In this document: piece by piece, positions 41,072 through 48,229 of the stretch
How the letters are laid out: every line of letters starts with the position of its first letter
Position numbering within the stretch: position 1 is the stretch's first letter
Assembly: GCA_023389195.1 (NCBI GenBank)
Contig: JAEWET010000021.1
Coordinates: forward strand, 1 to 64,000
Source: Aliihoeflea sp023389195
Lineage (GTDB): Bacteria; Pseudomonadota; Alphaproteobacteria; Rhizobiales; Rhizobiaceae
Direction of reading: 5' to 3'
DNA length: 64,000 nt
Program-made: the position numbers and the translations under genes
The notes under the pieces: model-generated
The model's input: only the letters and a program-made list of their open reading frames with translations
The model's database searches: none
Told to the model about the DNA's origin: nothing

Positions 41072-41243
41072 TTCTTGAAGACCCCGGTTAACTCGATGTT
41101 TACGGCTACGTTTCACGGGGGTGTGAACTGGCGGGCGGGTTTGACCAGAGCTTGAGACTCATGGGGCGATTCCAAGGCCATTTCCGGGCATCGACATCGC
41201 GCGCAACACACCTGCCCCTGCGGCAGGGTGGCGATTTTTCGGC

Positions 41244-42077
41244 ATGACCACATCCAGGCGCGCCCATCCTGAAACGCCCGGCTTTCTGCGCGATGCAGGC
41301 CGCGCGATCGGCGGCGCGCTCGTCTTTTCGCTGCCCATGCTGATGACGATGGAAATGTGGCAGCTCGCCTACACGATGGATGCGTGGCGGCTGGCCGTGC
41401 TCCTCGCCGTCGCCGTGCCTTTGCTCGTCGGATTGTCCCATGTCATCGGCATCGAGGACCGGCGCAACCTCGCCGATACCGCGATGGACGCCTTTTTCGC
41501 GCTCGGCATCGCCGCCTGTACCAGCGCCATCGTCCTGACGACGCTCGGCGTCCTTGCGCCCGGCATGTCGGCCGACGAGGTGGCGGGCAAGATCGCCATC
41601 CAGTCCGTGCCGGCGGCGATCGGCGCGCTTCTGGCCCGCAGCCAGCTCGGCGACGCGGATGATGACGCGCTCGACGAGCGCGAGGAGACCTATGGCGGCG
41701 AACTCTTCCTGATGGCGGTGGGCGCGCTCTTCCTCGGCTTCAACCTCGCGCCGACCGAGGAGATGATCCTGATTTCCTACCAGATGAGCGAATGGCACGC
41801 GATCGCGCTGATCGCGATCTCGGTCGCCGCCATGCACGGCTTCGTCTTCGCCGTCGAGTTCAAGGGCGGCAGCGAACTCTCCGAGGAGACGCCCTGGTGG
41901 AGCGCGCTGTTGCGGTTCACCCTTCCCGGTTACGCGATCGCCGCGCTGATTTCGCTGTTCCTGCTCTGGGTCTTCGGCCGCACCGACTGTCTCGGGCTTG
42001 AAATGATCGTCATGGCCGTGGTCGTACTGGCCTTCCCGAGCGCCATCGGCGCGGCGGCCGCCCGCCTGATCCTGTGA
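41244..42077 (+). CDS. TIGR02587 family integral membrane protein
   Basis: The 277-residue product has about seven membrane helices. Characteristic stretches are RAIGGALVFSLPMLMTMEMW, GLSHVIGIEDRRNLADTAMD, GGELFLMAVGALFLGFNLAP and PTEEMILISYQMSEWHAIAL. TIGR02587 proteins are nearly always followed by a TIGR02588 partner, as here with eight bases between the genes. The function of the pair is unknown. Acidic residues inside helices (ATEE, EMW) hint at ion or metal handling, which is inference. Confidence 0.88.
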   Translation: MTTSRRAHPETPGFLRDAGRAIGGALVFSLPMLMTMEMWQLAYTMDAWRLAVLLAVAVPLLVGLSHVIGIEDRRNLADTAMDAFFALGIAACTSAIVLTTLGVLAPGMSADEVAGKIAIQSVPAAIGALLARSQLGDADDDALDEREETYGGELFLMAVGALFLGFNLAPTEEMILISYQMSEWHAIALIAISVAAMHGFVFAVEFKGGSELSEETPWWSALLRFTLPGYAIAALISLFLLWVFGRTDCLGLEMIVMAVVVLAFPSAIGAAAARLIL

Positions 42078-42084
42078 GTTCCGC

Positions 42085-42474
42085 ATGAACGACGAACCAG
42101 AGTCCCATCCCGTCAACCGTCCGCCGCATCCGGCGGAGTGGATCATCGGCGCGGCCTCGGCGCTCGGCGTCCTGGCGCTGATCGGTTATCTCTGCGTGAC
42201 GGCACTCACGGAAGCGGACGGCCCGCCGGTCTTCGAGGTCACGGTCGACGAGGTGCTTGCCGGTTCGAACGGCTGGCATGCGCGCATCAGCTTGCGCAAT
42301 ACGGGCGACAAGACCGCCGCCGACGTCGTGCTGCGCGGCGAGGACGGGGCGGGCGAGACGAGCGAGATCACCTTCGATTACGTCCCCGCCGGCTCGATGC
42401 GACAGGGCGCGTTGCTCTTCGCCCGCGAGCCGGCCGGGCTGGAGCTGACGGTTCGCTCCTATACCGACCCCTGA
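42085..42474 (+). CDS. TIGR02588 family membrane-anchored protein
   Basis: The 129-residue product has one membrane helix (WIIGAASALGVLALIGYLCV) and a C-terminal extracytoplasmic domain with PPVFEVTVDEVLAGSNGWHA, RISLRNTGDKTAADVVLRGE and EITFDYVPAGSMRQGALLF. The beta-sandwich-like domain is the TIGR02588 signature. It forms a two-gene unit with the TIGR02587 gene and probably a complex in the inner membrane. Activity is unknown. Confidence 0.88.
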   Translation: MNDEPESHPVNRPPHPAEWIIGAASALGVLALIGYLCVTALTEADGPPVFEVTVDEVLAGSNGWHARISLRNTGDKTAADVVLRGEDGAGETSEITFDYVPAGSMRQGALLFAREPAGLELTVRSYTDP

Positions 42475-42568
42475 TCGGCGTCGGCAGCGGAACAACTGGC
42501 CGGGTCTGGCGGTTGTCAGACAGATCGCGCGCGACGCGCAGCCTGCCCCCGAAGGAGAGACTGTCCAG

Positions 42569-42724
42569 ATGATCCGTTTGATGCTCATGGCGCTCGGCGC
42601 CTATACGCTCTATCGCATGTACGTGCCGCTTGAAGGCGAGAGCAGTCCGCGTGCGCTCCTGTCCGACACGCGCGGCCCAGACCGCGGAACCCGGCGCGTT
42701 CGGGCGGGTGGAAACCGGTCGTGA
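42569..42724 (+). CDS. 51-residue small protein upstream of the DUF2188 gene
   Basis: The ATG at 42569 follows GGAGAG by a suitable distance. The product starts with a hydrophobic helix (MIRLMLMALGAYTLYRMYV) and ends in an arginine-rich tail (RGPDRGTRRVRAGGNRS). Its TGA overlaps the GTG of the DUF2188 gene (GTGA at 42721-42724), so translation is probably coupled. No domain is recognised. The basic tail after a membrane anchor is common in small rhizobial proteins. Confidence 0.55.
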   Translation: MIRLMLMALGAYTLYRMYVPLEGESSPRALLSDTRGPDRGTRRVRAGGNRS

Positions 42725-42966
42725 CCAGGCTCGTCTACGAGGTGGTCGAGCATGATGGCGGCTGGGCGTACAAGCTCGGCGACGTCTTCTCCGAGCCTTA
42801 CCCGACCCACGACGCCGCGAAAGCTGCGGCCGAGAGCGCCGCGGCCGAGCAGCAGCTCGGCGGCGACGACGAAGCCATCGAGTACCAGGACCGCGACGGC
42901 GTCTGGCACGAAGAGCAGTCGAGCGGCGGCGACCGCCCCGAAGTCGACGTCAAGGACGGCGACTAG
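42721..42966 (+). CDS. DUF2188 domain protein
   Basis: The 81-residue product starts at GTG 42721. LVYEVVEHDGGWAYKLGDVF and PYPTHDAAKAAAESAAAEQQ make up the DUF2188 beta-beta-alpha fold. The acidic C-terminal tail (EQSSGGDRPEVDVKDGD) is distinctive. The family is small, cytosolic and of unknown role. The gene overlaps by four bases both the 51-residue gene before it and, at its 3' end, the converging glycosylase gene. Its transcript has no terminator before it enters that gene. Confidence 0.85.
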   Translation: MTRLVYEVVEHDGGWAYKLGDVFSEPYPTHDAAKAAAESAAAEQQLGGDDEAIEYQDRDGVWHEEQSSGGDRPEVDVKDGD

Positions 42967-43514
42967 GCCTTCGCAAACGCCCGGCTGAGATAGGCCGAGC
43001 CGGCCGCGCCGAACCGCCATTCGAGATCGACTGCCTTCGAAATCCCGATCCGCCGGCCCGCAATCAGTGCGGGCCGGCGTTTTTGCGTCAGCATGTCGTG
43101 CAGCGGCCGCCCGTTCCAGGCCATGTCGACGCCAAGCGCCTGCGCCAGCCGTCCCGGCCCCGCGCAAAGAAGCCGGTCGGCTTCGAGCCCACGCCGCTCA
43201 CGCATCTTGTCGAGCCCGTGCGACGGCTCGAGCGCTCGCAGAAGCACCGCGCTTCCCGGCATGCAGACGATGTTGAGGCACCAGTGCAGCCCGTATGAAC
43301 GATAGACATAGGCCGTACCCGCCGGGCCGAACATTGCCGCATTGCGCGGTGTCGGCCCGCGAAAACTGTGCGACGCCGCGTCGTCATGGGCATAGGCTTC
43401 GCTCTCGACGATCATCCCGCCGACACCGTCGGCGATGAGGCTCGCGCCGATCAATTCGCGCGCGACCTCGACGGGATGTCGGTCGAAAAACGCCGCCTCC
43501 AGCCCCTCAGACAT
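42963..43514 (-). CDS. DNA-3-methyladenine glycosylase (AAG/MPG type)
   Basis: The 183-residue product starts at the ATG at 43514. The alkyladenine glycosylase motifs are visible: VARELIGASLIADGVGGMIV with VESEAYAHDDAASHSF (catalytic glutamate), GPAGTAYVYRSYGLHWCLNI and GPGRLAQALGVD. It removes alkylated purines in base-excision repair. It is shorter than the human enzyme but normal for bacteria. A perfect 12-bp hairpin with a T tract on the plus strand lies inside its 3' coding part. It overlaps the proline-rich gene upstream by eight bases. Confidence 0.93.
   Translation of the reverse strand: MSEGLEAAFFDRHPVEVARELIGASLIADGVGGMIVESEAYAHDDAASHSFRGPTPRNAAMFGPAGTAYVYRSYGLHWCLNIVCMPGSAVLLRALEPSHGLDKMRERRGLEADRLLCAGPGRLAQALGVDMAWNGRPLHDMLTQKRRPALIAGRRIGISKAVDLEWRFGAAGSAYLSRAFAKA
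43051..43085 (+). terminator. Terminator for the DUF2188 unit, inside the antisense glycosylase gene
   Basis: A perfect 12-bp stem (43051-43062 and 43068-43079) with a five-base loop runs into TTTTT on the plus strand. It lies 85 bases past the DUF2188 stop, fully within glycosylase codons. Confidence 0.75.
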
Positions 43515-43677
43515 GAAGCGGCGGATCGTTCTGCTCGTCCGGATTGGGATTGGGCGTCTCGTCCGGCAGATGCTCCGGCTGCGGCTCCTCGATGGGCGGC
43601 GGCGACGGATCGGGCGGCAGGTCGGGACCGGGTTCGTTCGGCTGGCGCGGATCGGGCGGGTTCGGCATCTGGGACAT
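43507..43677 (-). CDS. Small proline-rich acidic protein
   Basis: The 56-residue product starts at the ATG at 43677, preceded by GGAGG. Over a third of residues are proline (NPPDPRQPNEPGPDLPPDPS, PPIEEPQPEHLPDETPNPNP), so it is intrinsically disordered. It ends eight bases inside the glycosylase gene and is probably cotranslated with it. Short proline-rich reading frames at this place recur in Hyphomicrobiales, from memory. Role unknown. Confidence 0.55.
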   Translation of the reverse strand: MSQMPNPPDPRQPNEPGPDLPPDPSPPPIEEPQPEHLPDETPNPNPDEQNDPPLHV

Positions 43678-43732
43678 CGGTTGCCTCCTTGCCGTTCCAA
43701 CCGCCGGACGCGACAACCGTTCCGCGAACGCG

Positions 43733-44491
43733 TCACCCGATGGCGAAATCGTAGATGAGCTTGATCGCGAGGACGCTCAGGAGGGCGAGGATCGCGCGGT
43801 CGAAGGCCTCCTTCGAAAAGCGCCGCGCCAGCGCCGCGCCGACCGGCATGAAGGCGAGGATCGGCAGCATCGCCAGGAAGGACAGCGCCAGCCCCTGCCA
43901 GGTCAAGAGCCCCAGCGCGCCCATCATCGGCACCTGCGCCAGGGTCATGACGGCGAAGAAGATCGACACGGTGGAGATGAAATGCGGGCGCGTCAGGCCC
44001 ATCGCGTTGAGAAAGGTCAGCGACACCGGCGCGGACAGGCCGCCCGAACCCTGCAGCACCCCGGCAACCGCACCGGCCGGCACCGCAAGCCGGGTCGCCA
44101 GTTCGCGGCTCAGCAGGAGATCGGGCCGCGCCAGCCTCGCGGCGATGTAGAGCAGCACGGCGATCGCCACGATCAGGAGCAGCACGCGCGGCGAGAACGC
44201 CGCCAGCATCACCGTTCCGCCGACGACGCCGATCGCCCCGGCGAGCGAAAAGGCCAGGATGAAGCGGTTCGGCAGGCGGTCGCCGCGAAACTGCCAGGCC
44301 TGCCAGACATTGGTCAGGAGGTTCGGCACCAGCATCGTCACGACCGCGACGCGCACGTCGAACATCATCGCCAGCGCCGGCACGGCCAGAACCGGCGCCC
44401 CGGCCCCGGTCGCGCCCTTGAGCACCCCGCCGGCGGCAAGGCACAAGAAGGCGATCAGGATTTCGGGCAGGAACTCGGACATCGTGCTCAT
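43733..44491 (-). CDS. Sulfite exporter TauE/SafE family protein
   Basis: The 252-residue product starts at ATG 44491 or 44482. It has about eight membrane helices and the family repeats LIAFLCLAAGGVLKGATGAG and AVAGVLQGSGGLSAPVSLTF, related to each other in the two halves. TauE/SafE proteins move sulfite, sulfoacetate or other organosulfur anions. The substrate is not evident. It lies 55 bases upstream of the proline-rich gene on the same strand and diverges from the ArsR gene. Confidence 0.9.
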   Translation of the reverse strand: MSTMSEFLPEILIAFLCLAAGGVLKGATGAGAPVLAVPALAMMFDVRVAVVTMLVPNLLTNVWQAWQFRGDRLPNRFILAFSLAGAIGVVGGTVMLAAFSPRVLLLIVAIAVLLYIAARLARPDLLLSRELATRLAVPAGAVAGVLQGSGGLSAPVSLTFLNAMGLTRPHFISTVSIFFAVMTLAQVPMMGALGLLTWQGLALSFLAMLPILAFMPVGAALARRFSKEAFDRAILALLSVLAIKLIYDFAIG

Positions 44492-44633
44492 CACGCCGTT
44501 GGCTACGCCTCGCGCGCGCCGACTGCAACGCAAATTCTTCTCATGTGAACGAAATCCCGTTGGACCAGCCCTTTAATTCGGGAGAAGTCGATCCATATAT
44601 CGTCTGAAGCCGAAATAAGAACGCGATTGTCCG

Positions 44634-44927
44634 ATGCCCGACGACGACCTGATCCTGAAAGCGCTCTCCCATCCCGTCCGGCGCGACATGCTGGCCTGGC
44701 TGAAGGAGCCGGAACGCCACTTCGCCGGTCAGGAGCATCCGCTCGAAATGGGCGTCTGCGCGGGTCAGTTCGCGCGCTGCGGCCTGTCGCAATCCTCGGT
44801 GTCGGCCCACCTTGCCGCCCTTTCGGAGGCAGGGCTCGTCACCCAGCGCCGCGTCGGCCAGTGGATTTTCTACAAGCGCGACGAAGACGCGATCGCCGCC
44901 TTCCGCGCCTCCCTCCAGTCCCTCTGA
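44634..44927 (+). CDS. ArsR family transcription regulator
   Basis: The 97-residue product is a single winged-helix domain: LKALSHPVRRDMLAWLKEPE, CGLSQSSVSAHLAALSEAGL and RRVGQWIFYKRDEDAIAAFR. Two cysteines (GVCAGQFARCGLSQ) lie just before the recognition helix, in a place where thiol or metal sensing is possible. It is followed after 26 bases by an Old Yellow Enzyme gene, a common arrangement in which the regulator senses electrophiles and controls the reductase. Confidence 0.9.
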   Translation: MPDDDLILKALSHPVRRDMLAWLKEPERHFAGQEHPLEMGVCAGQFARCGLSQSSVSAHLAALSEAGLVTQRRVGQWIFYKRDEDAIAAFRASLQSL

Positions 44928-44953
44928 TTCCCCCCAGAAGAAAGAAGAACCCC

Positions 44954-46069
44954 ATGTCCAAGCTCTTCGAACCCGTGCGCGTCGGTGACATCGACGTTGC
45001 CAACCGCATCGCCATGGCGCCGCTGACGCGCAACCGCTCGCCCAATGCGGTGCCGACGCAGATGGCGGTCGACTACTACCGCCAGCGCGCCTCGGCCGGC
45101 CTCCTGATCACCGAGGCCACCGCGATCACGCAGCAGGGCCATGGCTATGCCGACGTTCCGGGCCTTTATGGCGCCGACCAGCTCGCCGCATGGAAGAAGG
45201 TGACCGATGCGGTCCACGCCGAGGGCGGCAGGATCGTCGTCCAGCTCTGGCATGTCGGCCGCATCAGCCACGAGACGCTTCAGCCGGAAGGCCGCAAGCC
45301 CGTCGCGCCCTCGGCGATCCGTGCCAACGCCAAAACCTATCTCGTCGACGAAGACGGCTCCGGCGGCTTTGCCGAGACGTCCGAGCCGCGCGCGCTGGAG
45401 ACCGAGGAGCTGCCCGGCATCGTCGCCGCCTATGCGAAAGCGGCGAAGGCCGCCGTCGAGGAGGCCGGCTTCGACGGCGTCGAGATCCACGCCGCCAATG
45501 GCTATCTGATCGACCAGTTCCTGCGCTCCGGCTCCAACAGGCGCACCGACGCCTATGGCGGCTCGATCGAAAACCGGTCCCGCCTTCTGTTCGAGGTCGT
45601 CGAGGCCATCACGGCGGCGATCGGCGGCGGGCGCACAGGTATCCGCCTGTCCCCGGTCACGCCCGCCAACGATGCGGCCGACCCTGAGCCGCAGCCGCTT
45701 TTCGACCATGTCGCCAAGGGTCTCGGCAAATACGGTCTCGCCTATGTCCACGTCATCGAAGGCGCGACCGGCGGCGCGCGCGACCACAACCAGGGCGAGA
45801 CGCCCTTCAACTGGGCGCAGTTCAAGGCCGCCTACCGCGATGCGGGCGGCACCGGCGCTTGGATGGGCAACAATGGCTACGACCGCGAGCTGGCCGAAAA
45901 GGCCGTGGCGGACGGCCGCGTCGACCTCGTCGCCTTCGGCCGCCTCTTCATCGCCAATCCCGATCTCGTCGAGCGCTTCGAGCAGGATGCGCCGCTGAAC
46001 GAGCCCGACCGCAAGACCTTCTATGGCGGCGGCGCCAAGGGCTATGTCGACTATCCGTCGCTGAACTGA
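44954..46069 (+). CDS. Alkene reductase, Old Yellow Enzyme family (NemA-like)
   Basis: The 371-residue product is an FMN-dependent TIM barrel. It has IAMAPLTRNRS at residue 20, VQLWHVGRISH with the histidine of the active site, EIHAANGYLIDQFLRSGSNR and NRSRLLFEVVEAITAAIGGG. It ends in DLVAFGRLFIANPDLVERF. The catalytic His-x-x-Asn pair of the classical enzymes is visible as HAAN. It reduces activated alkenes such as N-ethylmaleimide and methylglyoxal-type electrophiles. It is controlled, presumably, by the ArsR gene just upstream. Confidence 0.95.
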   Translation: MSKLFEPVRVGDIDVANRIAMAPLTRNRSPNAVPTQMAVDYYRQRASAGLLITEATAITQQGHGYADVPGLYGADQLAAWKKVTDAVHAEGGRIVVQLWHVGRISHETLQPEGRKPVAPSAIRANAKTYLVDEDGSGGFAETSEPRALETEELPGIVAAYAKAAKAAVEEAGFDGVEIHAANGYLIDQFLRSGSNRRTDAYGGSIENRSRLLFEVVEAITAAIGGGRTGIRLSPVTPANDAADPEPQPLFDHVAKGLGKYGLAYVHVIEGATGGARDHNQGETPFNWAQFKAAYRDAGGTGAWMGNNGYDRELAEKAVADGRVDLVAFGRLFIANPDLVERFEQDAPLNEPDRKTFYGGGAKGYVDYPSLN

Positions 46070-46078
46070 CCGAAATCG

Positions 46079-46104
46079 AGGGCGGCCGCAGGGCCGCCCT
46101 TTTC
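46079..46104 (+). terminator. Rho-independent terminator after the alkene reductase gene
   Basis: A perfect 9-bp stem (46079-46087 and 46092-46100) with a four-base loop runs into TTTT. The converging TetR gene ends directly beyond it. Confidence 0.88.
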
Positions 46105-46107
46105 ACA

Positions 46108-46797
46108 TCAGCGCGCGCCGAGCGCCCTGAGGACGAATTCCGAAACGCCCTGCGCATAGGCCTCGGCGCCCACGCCGCGCTTGGCGTATTTCGGCCGCTT
46201 CACATACCAGTCCTGCAAGAGTGGCTTGATCAGCGCCGCCGCGAAATCGGGATCGTCGGTCCTGAACACGCCGCGCGCCGCGCCTTCCGAAAGCACCTTG
46301 GCGAAGATCGCCTCCGTCGCCGCCTCGCTGGCGATGGCGCGCTTGCGTGCCGGCGCGGGAAACGACTTCGCCTCCATATAGGCGAAGACGAAGAAGGGCT
46401 GCATCGCCTCACTCAAAAGCACATGCATCTCGATCAACCAGGCGAGATGCGCCGCCGGGTCGTCCCGGACCTCGTCGGGCGCCGCGGCCAGAAGGCCCTC
46501 GGCAGCCGACGACACCTCACCGAGGATCATGACCAGCAGCGTCTCCTTGCCGTCGAAATAGGAATACAGCCCGCCCATCGACAATCCCGCCGCCTCGGCA
46601 AGGTCGCGCAGCGACATCGCCTGGAAACCCTGCCGGTTCGAAAGCTTCAGCGTCGCCTCGATGATCCGCGCGAGCTTCGCGACGGCGACATGCGGCTTTT
46701 GCGTGCGGATACGGTCGCGATGCCGCGCCAGGATGCGGCCGGCAGCGGCTTCGAGCGAGTAGTCGCCATAAGGGGCCAGTCGTTTTTCCGGCGGCAC
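46108..46797 (-). CDS. TetR/AcrR family regulator
   Basis: The 229-residue product carries an N-terminal extension of about 40 residues before the TetR helix-turn-helix. That part runs IIEATLKLSNRQGFQAMSLR, DLAEAAGLSMGGLYSYFDGK and ETLLVMILGE. The C-terminal ligand domain includes MQPFFVFAYMEAKSFPAPAR and GVFRTDDPDFAAALIKPLLQ. It diverges from an acyl-CoA dehydrogenase gene, and an excellent palindrome lies between them. An acyl-CoA or related ligand is the likely effector. Confidence 0.92.
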   Translation of the reverse strand: MPPEKRLAPYGDYSLEAAAGRILARHRDRIRTQKPHVAVAKLARIIEATLKLSNRQGFQAMSLRDLAEAAGLSMGGLYSYFDGKETLLVMILGEVSSAAEGLLAAAPDEVRDDPAAHLAWLIEMHVLLSEAMQPFFVFAYMEAKSFPAPARKRAIASEAATEAIFAKVLSEGAARGVFRTDDPDFAAALIKPLLQDWYVKRPKYAKRGVGAEAYAQGVSEFVLRALGAR

Positions 46798-46894
46798 TGA
46801 ACGGACCTTTCAACAACGCGCGAAAGCGACACGCGGGAGCCTTCGCCTTAACGCGGACGGGCCTCGATTGCCAATCTCGCACAGATGCGATAAT

Positions 46895-46916
46895 AAATCG
46901 AGCGCTCGCTCGATTT
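46895..46916. promoter_or_regulatory. Palindromic operator between TetR and acyl-CoA dehydrogenase genes
   Basis: Ten-base arms (AAATCGAGCG and CGCTCGATTT) flank a 2-base centre, a perfect 22-bp palindrome typical of TetR-family sites. It lies 98 bases before the TetR start and 54 before the dehydrogenase start, fit to control both. Confidence 0.85.
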
Positions 46917-46969
46917 TTGCACCGACACCGGACGATCGCTCCCGCTGTCTCGTTCCAAGGACCCAGCCC

Positions 46970-48175
46970 ATGGACTTCACCATCCCGCCCCGCGTCGAGG
47001 ATTACCGCCGTCGCATCGCCGCCTTCGTCGACGCGCATGTCCTGCCGCTCGAAGCCGACCGCGCGAATTACGATGCGCATGAGAACATCCGCATCGACGT
47101 GCTCGACGCCGTGCGCGAGAAGGCGAAGGCCGAGGGCCTCTGGTGCCTCCAGTTGAAGAAGGAGACGGGTGGTCAGGAACTCGGCCGCATGGGCATGGCG
47201 GTCTGCTACGAGGCGATGAACCGCTCGCTCTTCGGCCCTGCCGTCTTCAATTCCGCCGCGCCGGACGACGGCAACATGATGGTGCTGGAAGCCGTCGGCA
47301 CGCCCTATCAGAAGGAACGCTGGCTGCAACCCATCGTCGAGGGCAAGGTGCGCTCGGCCTTTGCCATGACCGAACCTTCGCCCGGTTCCGGCTCCGATCC
47401 GTCGATGATGCAGACCAGGGCGGAAAGGCGCGGCGACACCTATGTCGTCTCGGGACGCAAATGGTTCATCACCGGCGCGGAGGAGGCGCAGCATTTCATC
47501 CTTCTCGCCCGCACCTCGGACGACCCGCGCAAGGGCCTCACCGCTTTCCTCTTCGACCGCGACCAGCCGGGCTGGAAGATCGACCGCCGCATCGAGATCA
47601 TGGGCCCTGAGGAACATGGCGGCCACTGCGAACTCACCTTCGACGGTCTCGAAATCCCGGCCCGCGATGTGATGCTGAACGAGGGTGACGGCCTCAAGGT
47701 CACGCAGATCCGGCTCGGGCCGGCACGGCTGACGCACTGCATGCGGTGGCTGGGTCTGTCCAAGCGCTGCGTCGAGATCGCGACCGAATATGCCGCCCGC
47801 CGCGAAGGTTTCGGCCAGCGCCTTGCCGACCGCGAGAGCGTGCAGTTGATGCTTGGCGATCTTGCCATGAAGATCGAGATCGCCCGGCTTCTGGTGATGA
47901 AAGCCGCCTGGGCGCTCGACCAGGGCTCGTTCGCCCGCAAGGAAGTGTCGATGGCCAAGATCCAGGTGGCGAACGTGCTGCATCAGGCCGCTGACACGGC
48001 GCTGCAGATCAACGGCGCCCGCGGCTATTCCAAGGACACGGCGATCGAGTGGATCTACCGCTACGCTCGTCAGGCCCGCCTTGTCGACGGCGCCGACGAG
48101 GTTCACAAGATGGTGCTGAACCGGCACCTGAACGAAGAGGGCCAGGATTTCTGGCGTTGGCCCGTCGAGGCCTAA
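46970..48175 (+). CDS. Acyl-CoA dehydrogenase, ACAD10/11-like
   Basis: The 401-residue product starts at the ATG at 46970. FAD/substrate motifs include SAFAMTEPSPGSGSDPSMMQ, VVSGRKWFITGAEEAQHFIL and RGYSKDTAIEWIYRYARQA. Near the C-terminus, where short- and medium-chain enzymes have EGT with the catalytic glutamate, the sequence is RLVDGADEVHKMV. An aspartate there is a mark of the ACAD10/11 branch, which acts on hydroxy acids with a kinase partner. No such kinase is seen nearby. It is likely controlled by the divergent TetR gene. Confidence 0.92.
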   Translation: MDFTIPPRVEDYRRRIAAFVDAHVLPLEADRANYDAHENIRIDVLDAVREKAKAEGLWCLQLKKETGGQELGRMGMAVCYEAMNRSLFGPAVFNSAAPDDGNMMVLEAVGTPYQKERWLQPIVEGKVRSAFAMTEPSPGSGSDPSMMQTRAERRGDTYVVSGRKWFITGAEEAQHFILLARTSDDPRKGLTAFLFDRDQPGWKIDRRIEIMGPEEHGGHCELTFDGLEIPARDVMLNEGDGLKVTQIRLGPARLTHCMRWLGLSKRCVEIATEYAARREGFGQRLADRESVQLMLGDLAMKIEIARLLVMKAAWALDQGSFARKEVSMAKIQVANVLHQAADTALQINGARGYSKDTAIEWIYRYARQARLVDGADEVHKMVLNRHLNEEGQDFWRWPVEA

Positions 48176-48189
48176 TCGGCCTGAGAAAT

Positions 48190-48224
48190 GAAAAAGCCCG
48201 GCATCGCTGCCGGGCTTTTTTTTC
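48190..48224. terminator. Bidirectional terminator between acyl-CoA dehydrogenase and SLC13 transporter
   Basis: A 13-bp stem (AAAAAGCCCGGCA from 48191 and its complement ending near 48216) with a TCGC loop runs into eight T residues. The left A tract serves the converging transporter gene. Confidence 0.9.
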
Positions 48225-48229
48225 TTGGC

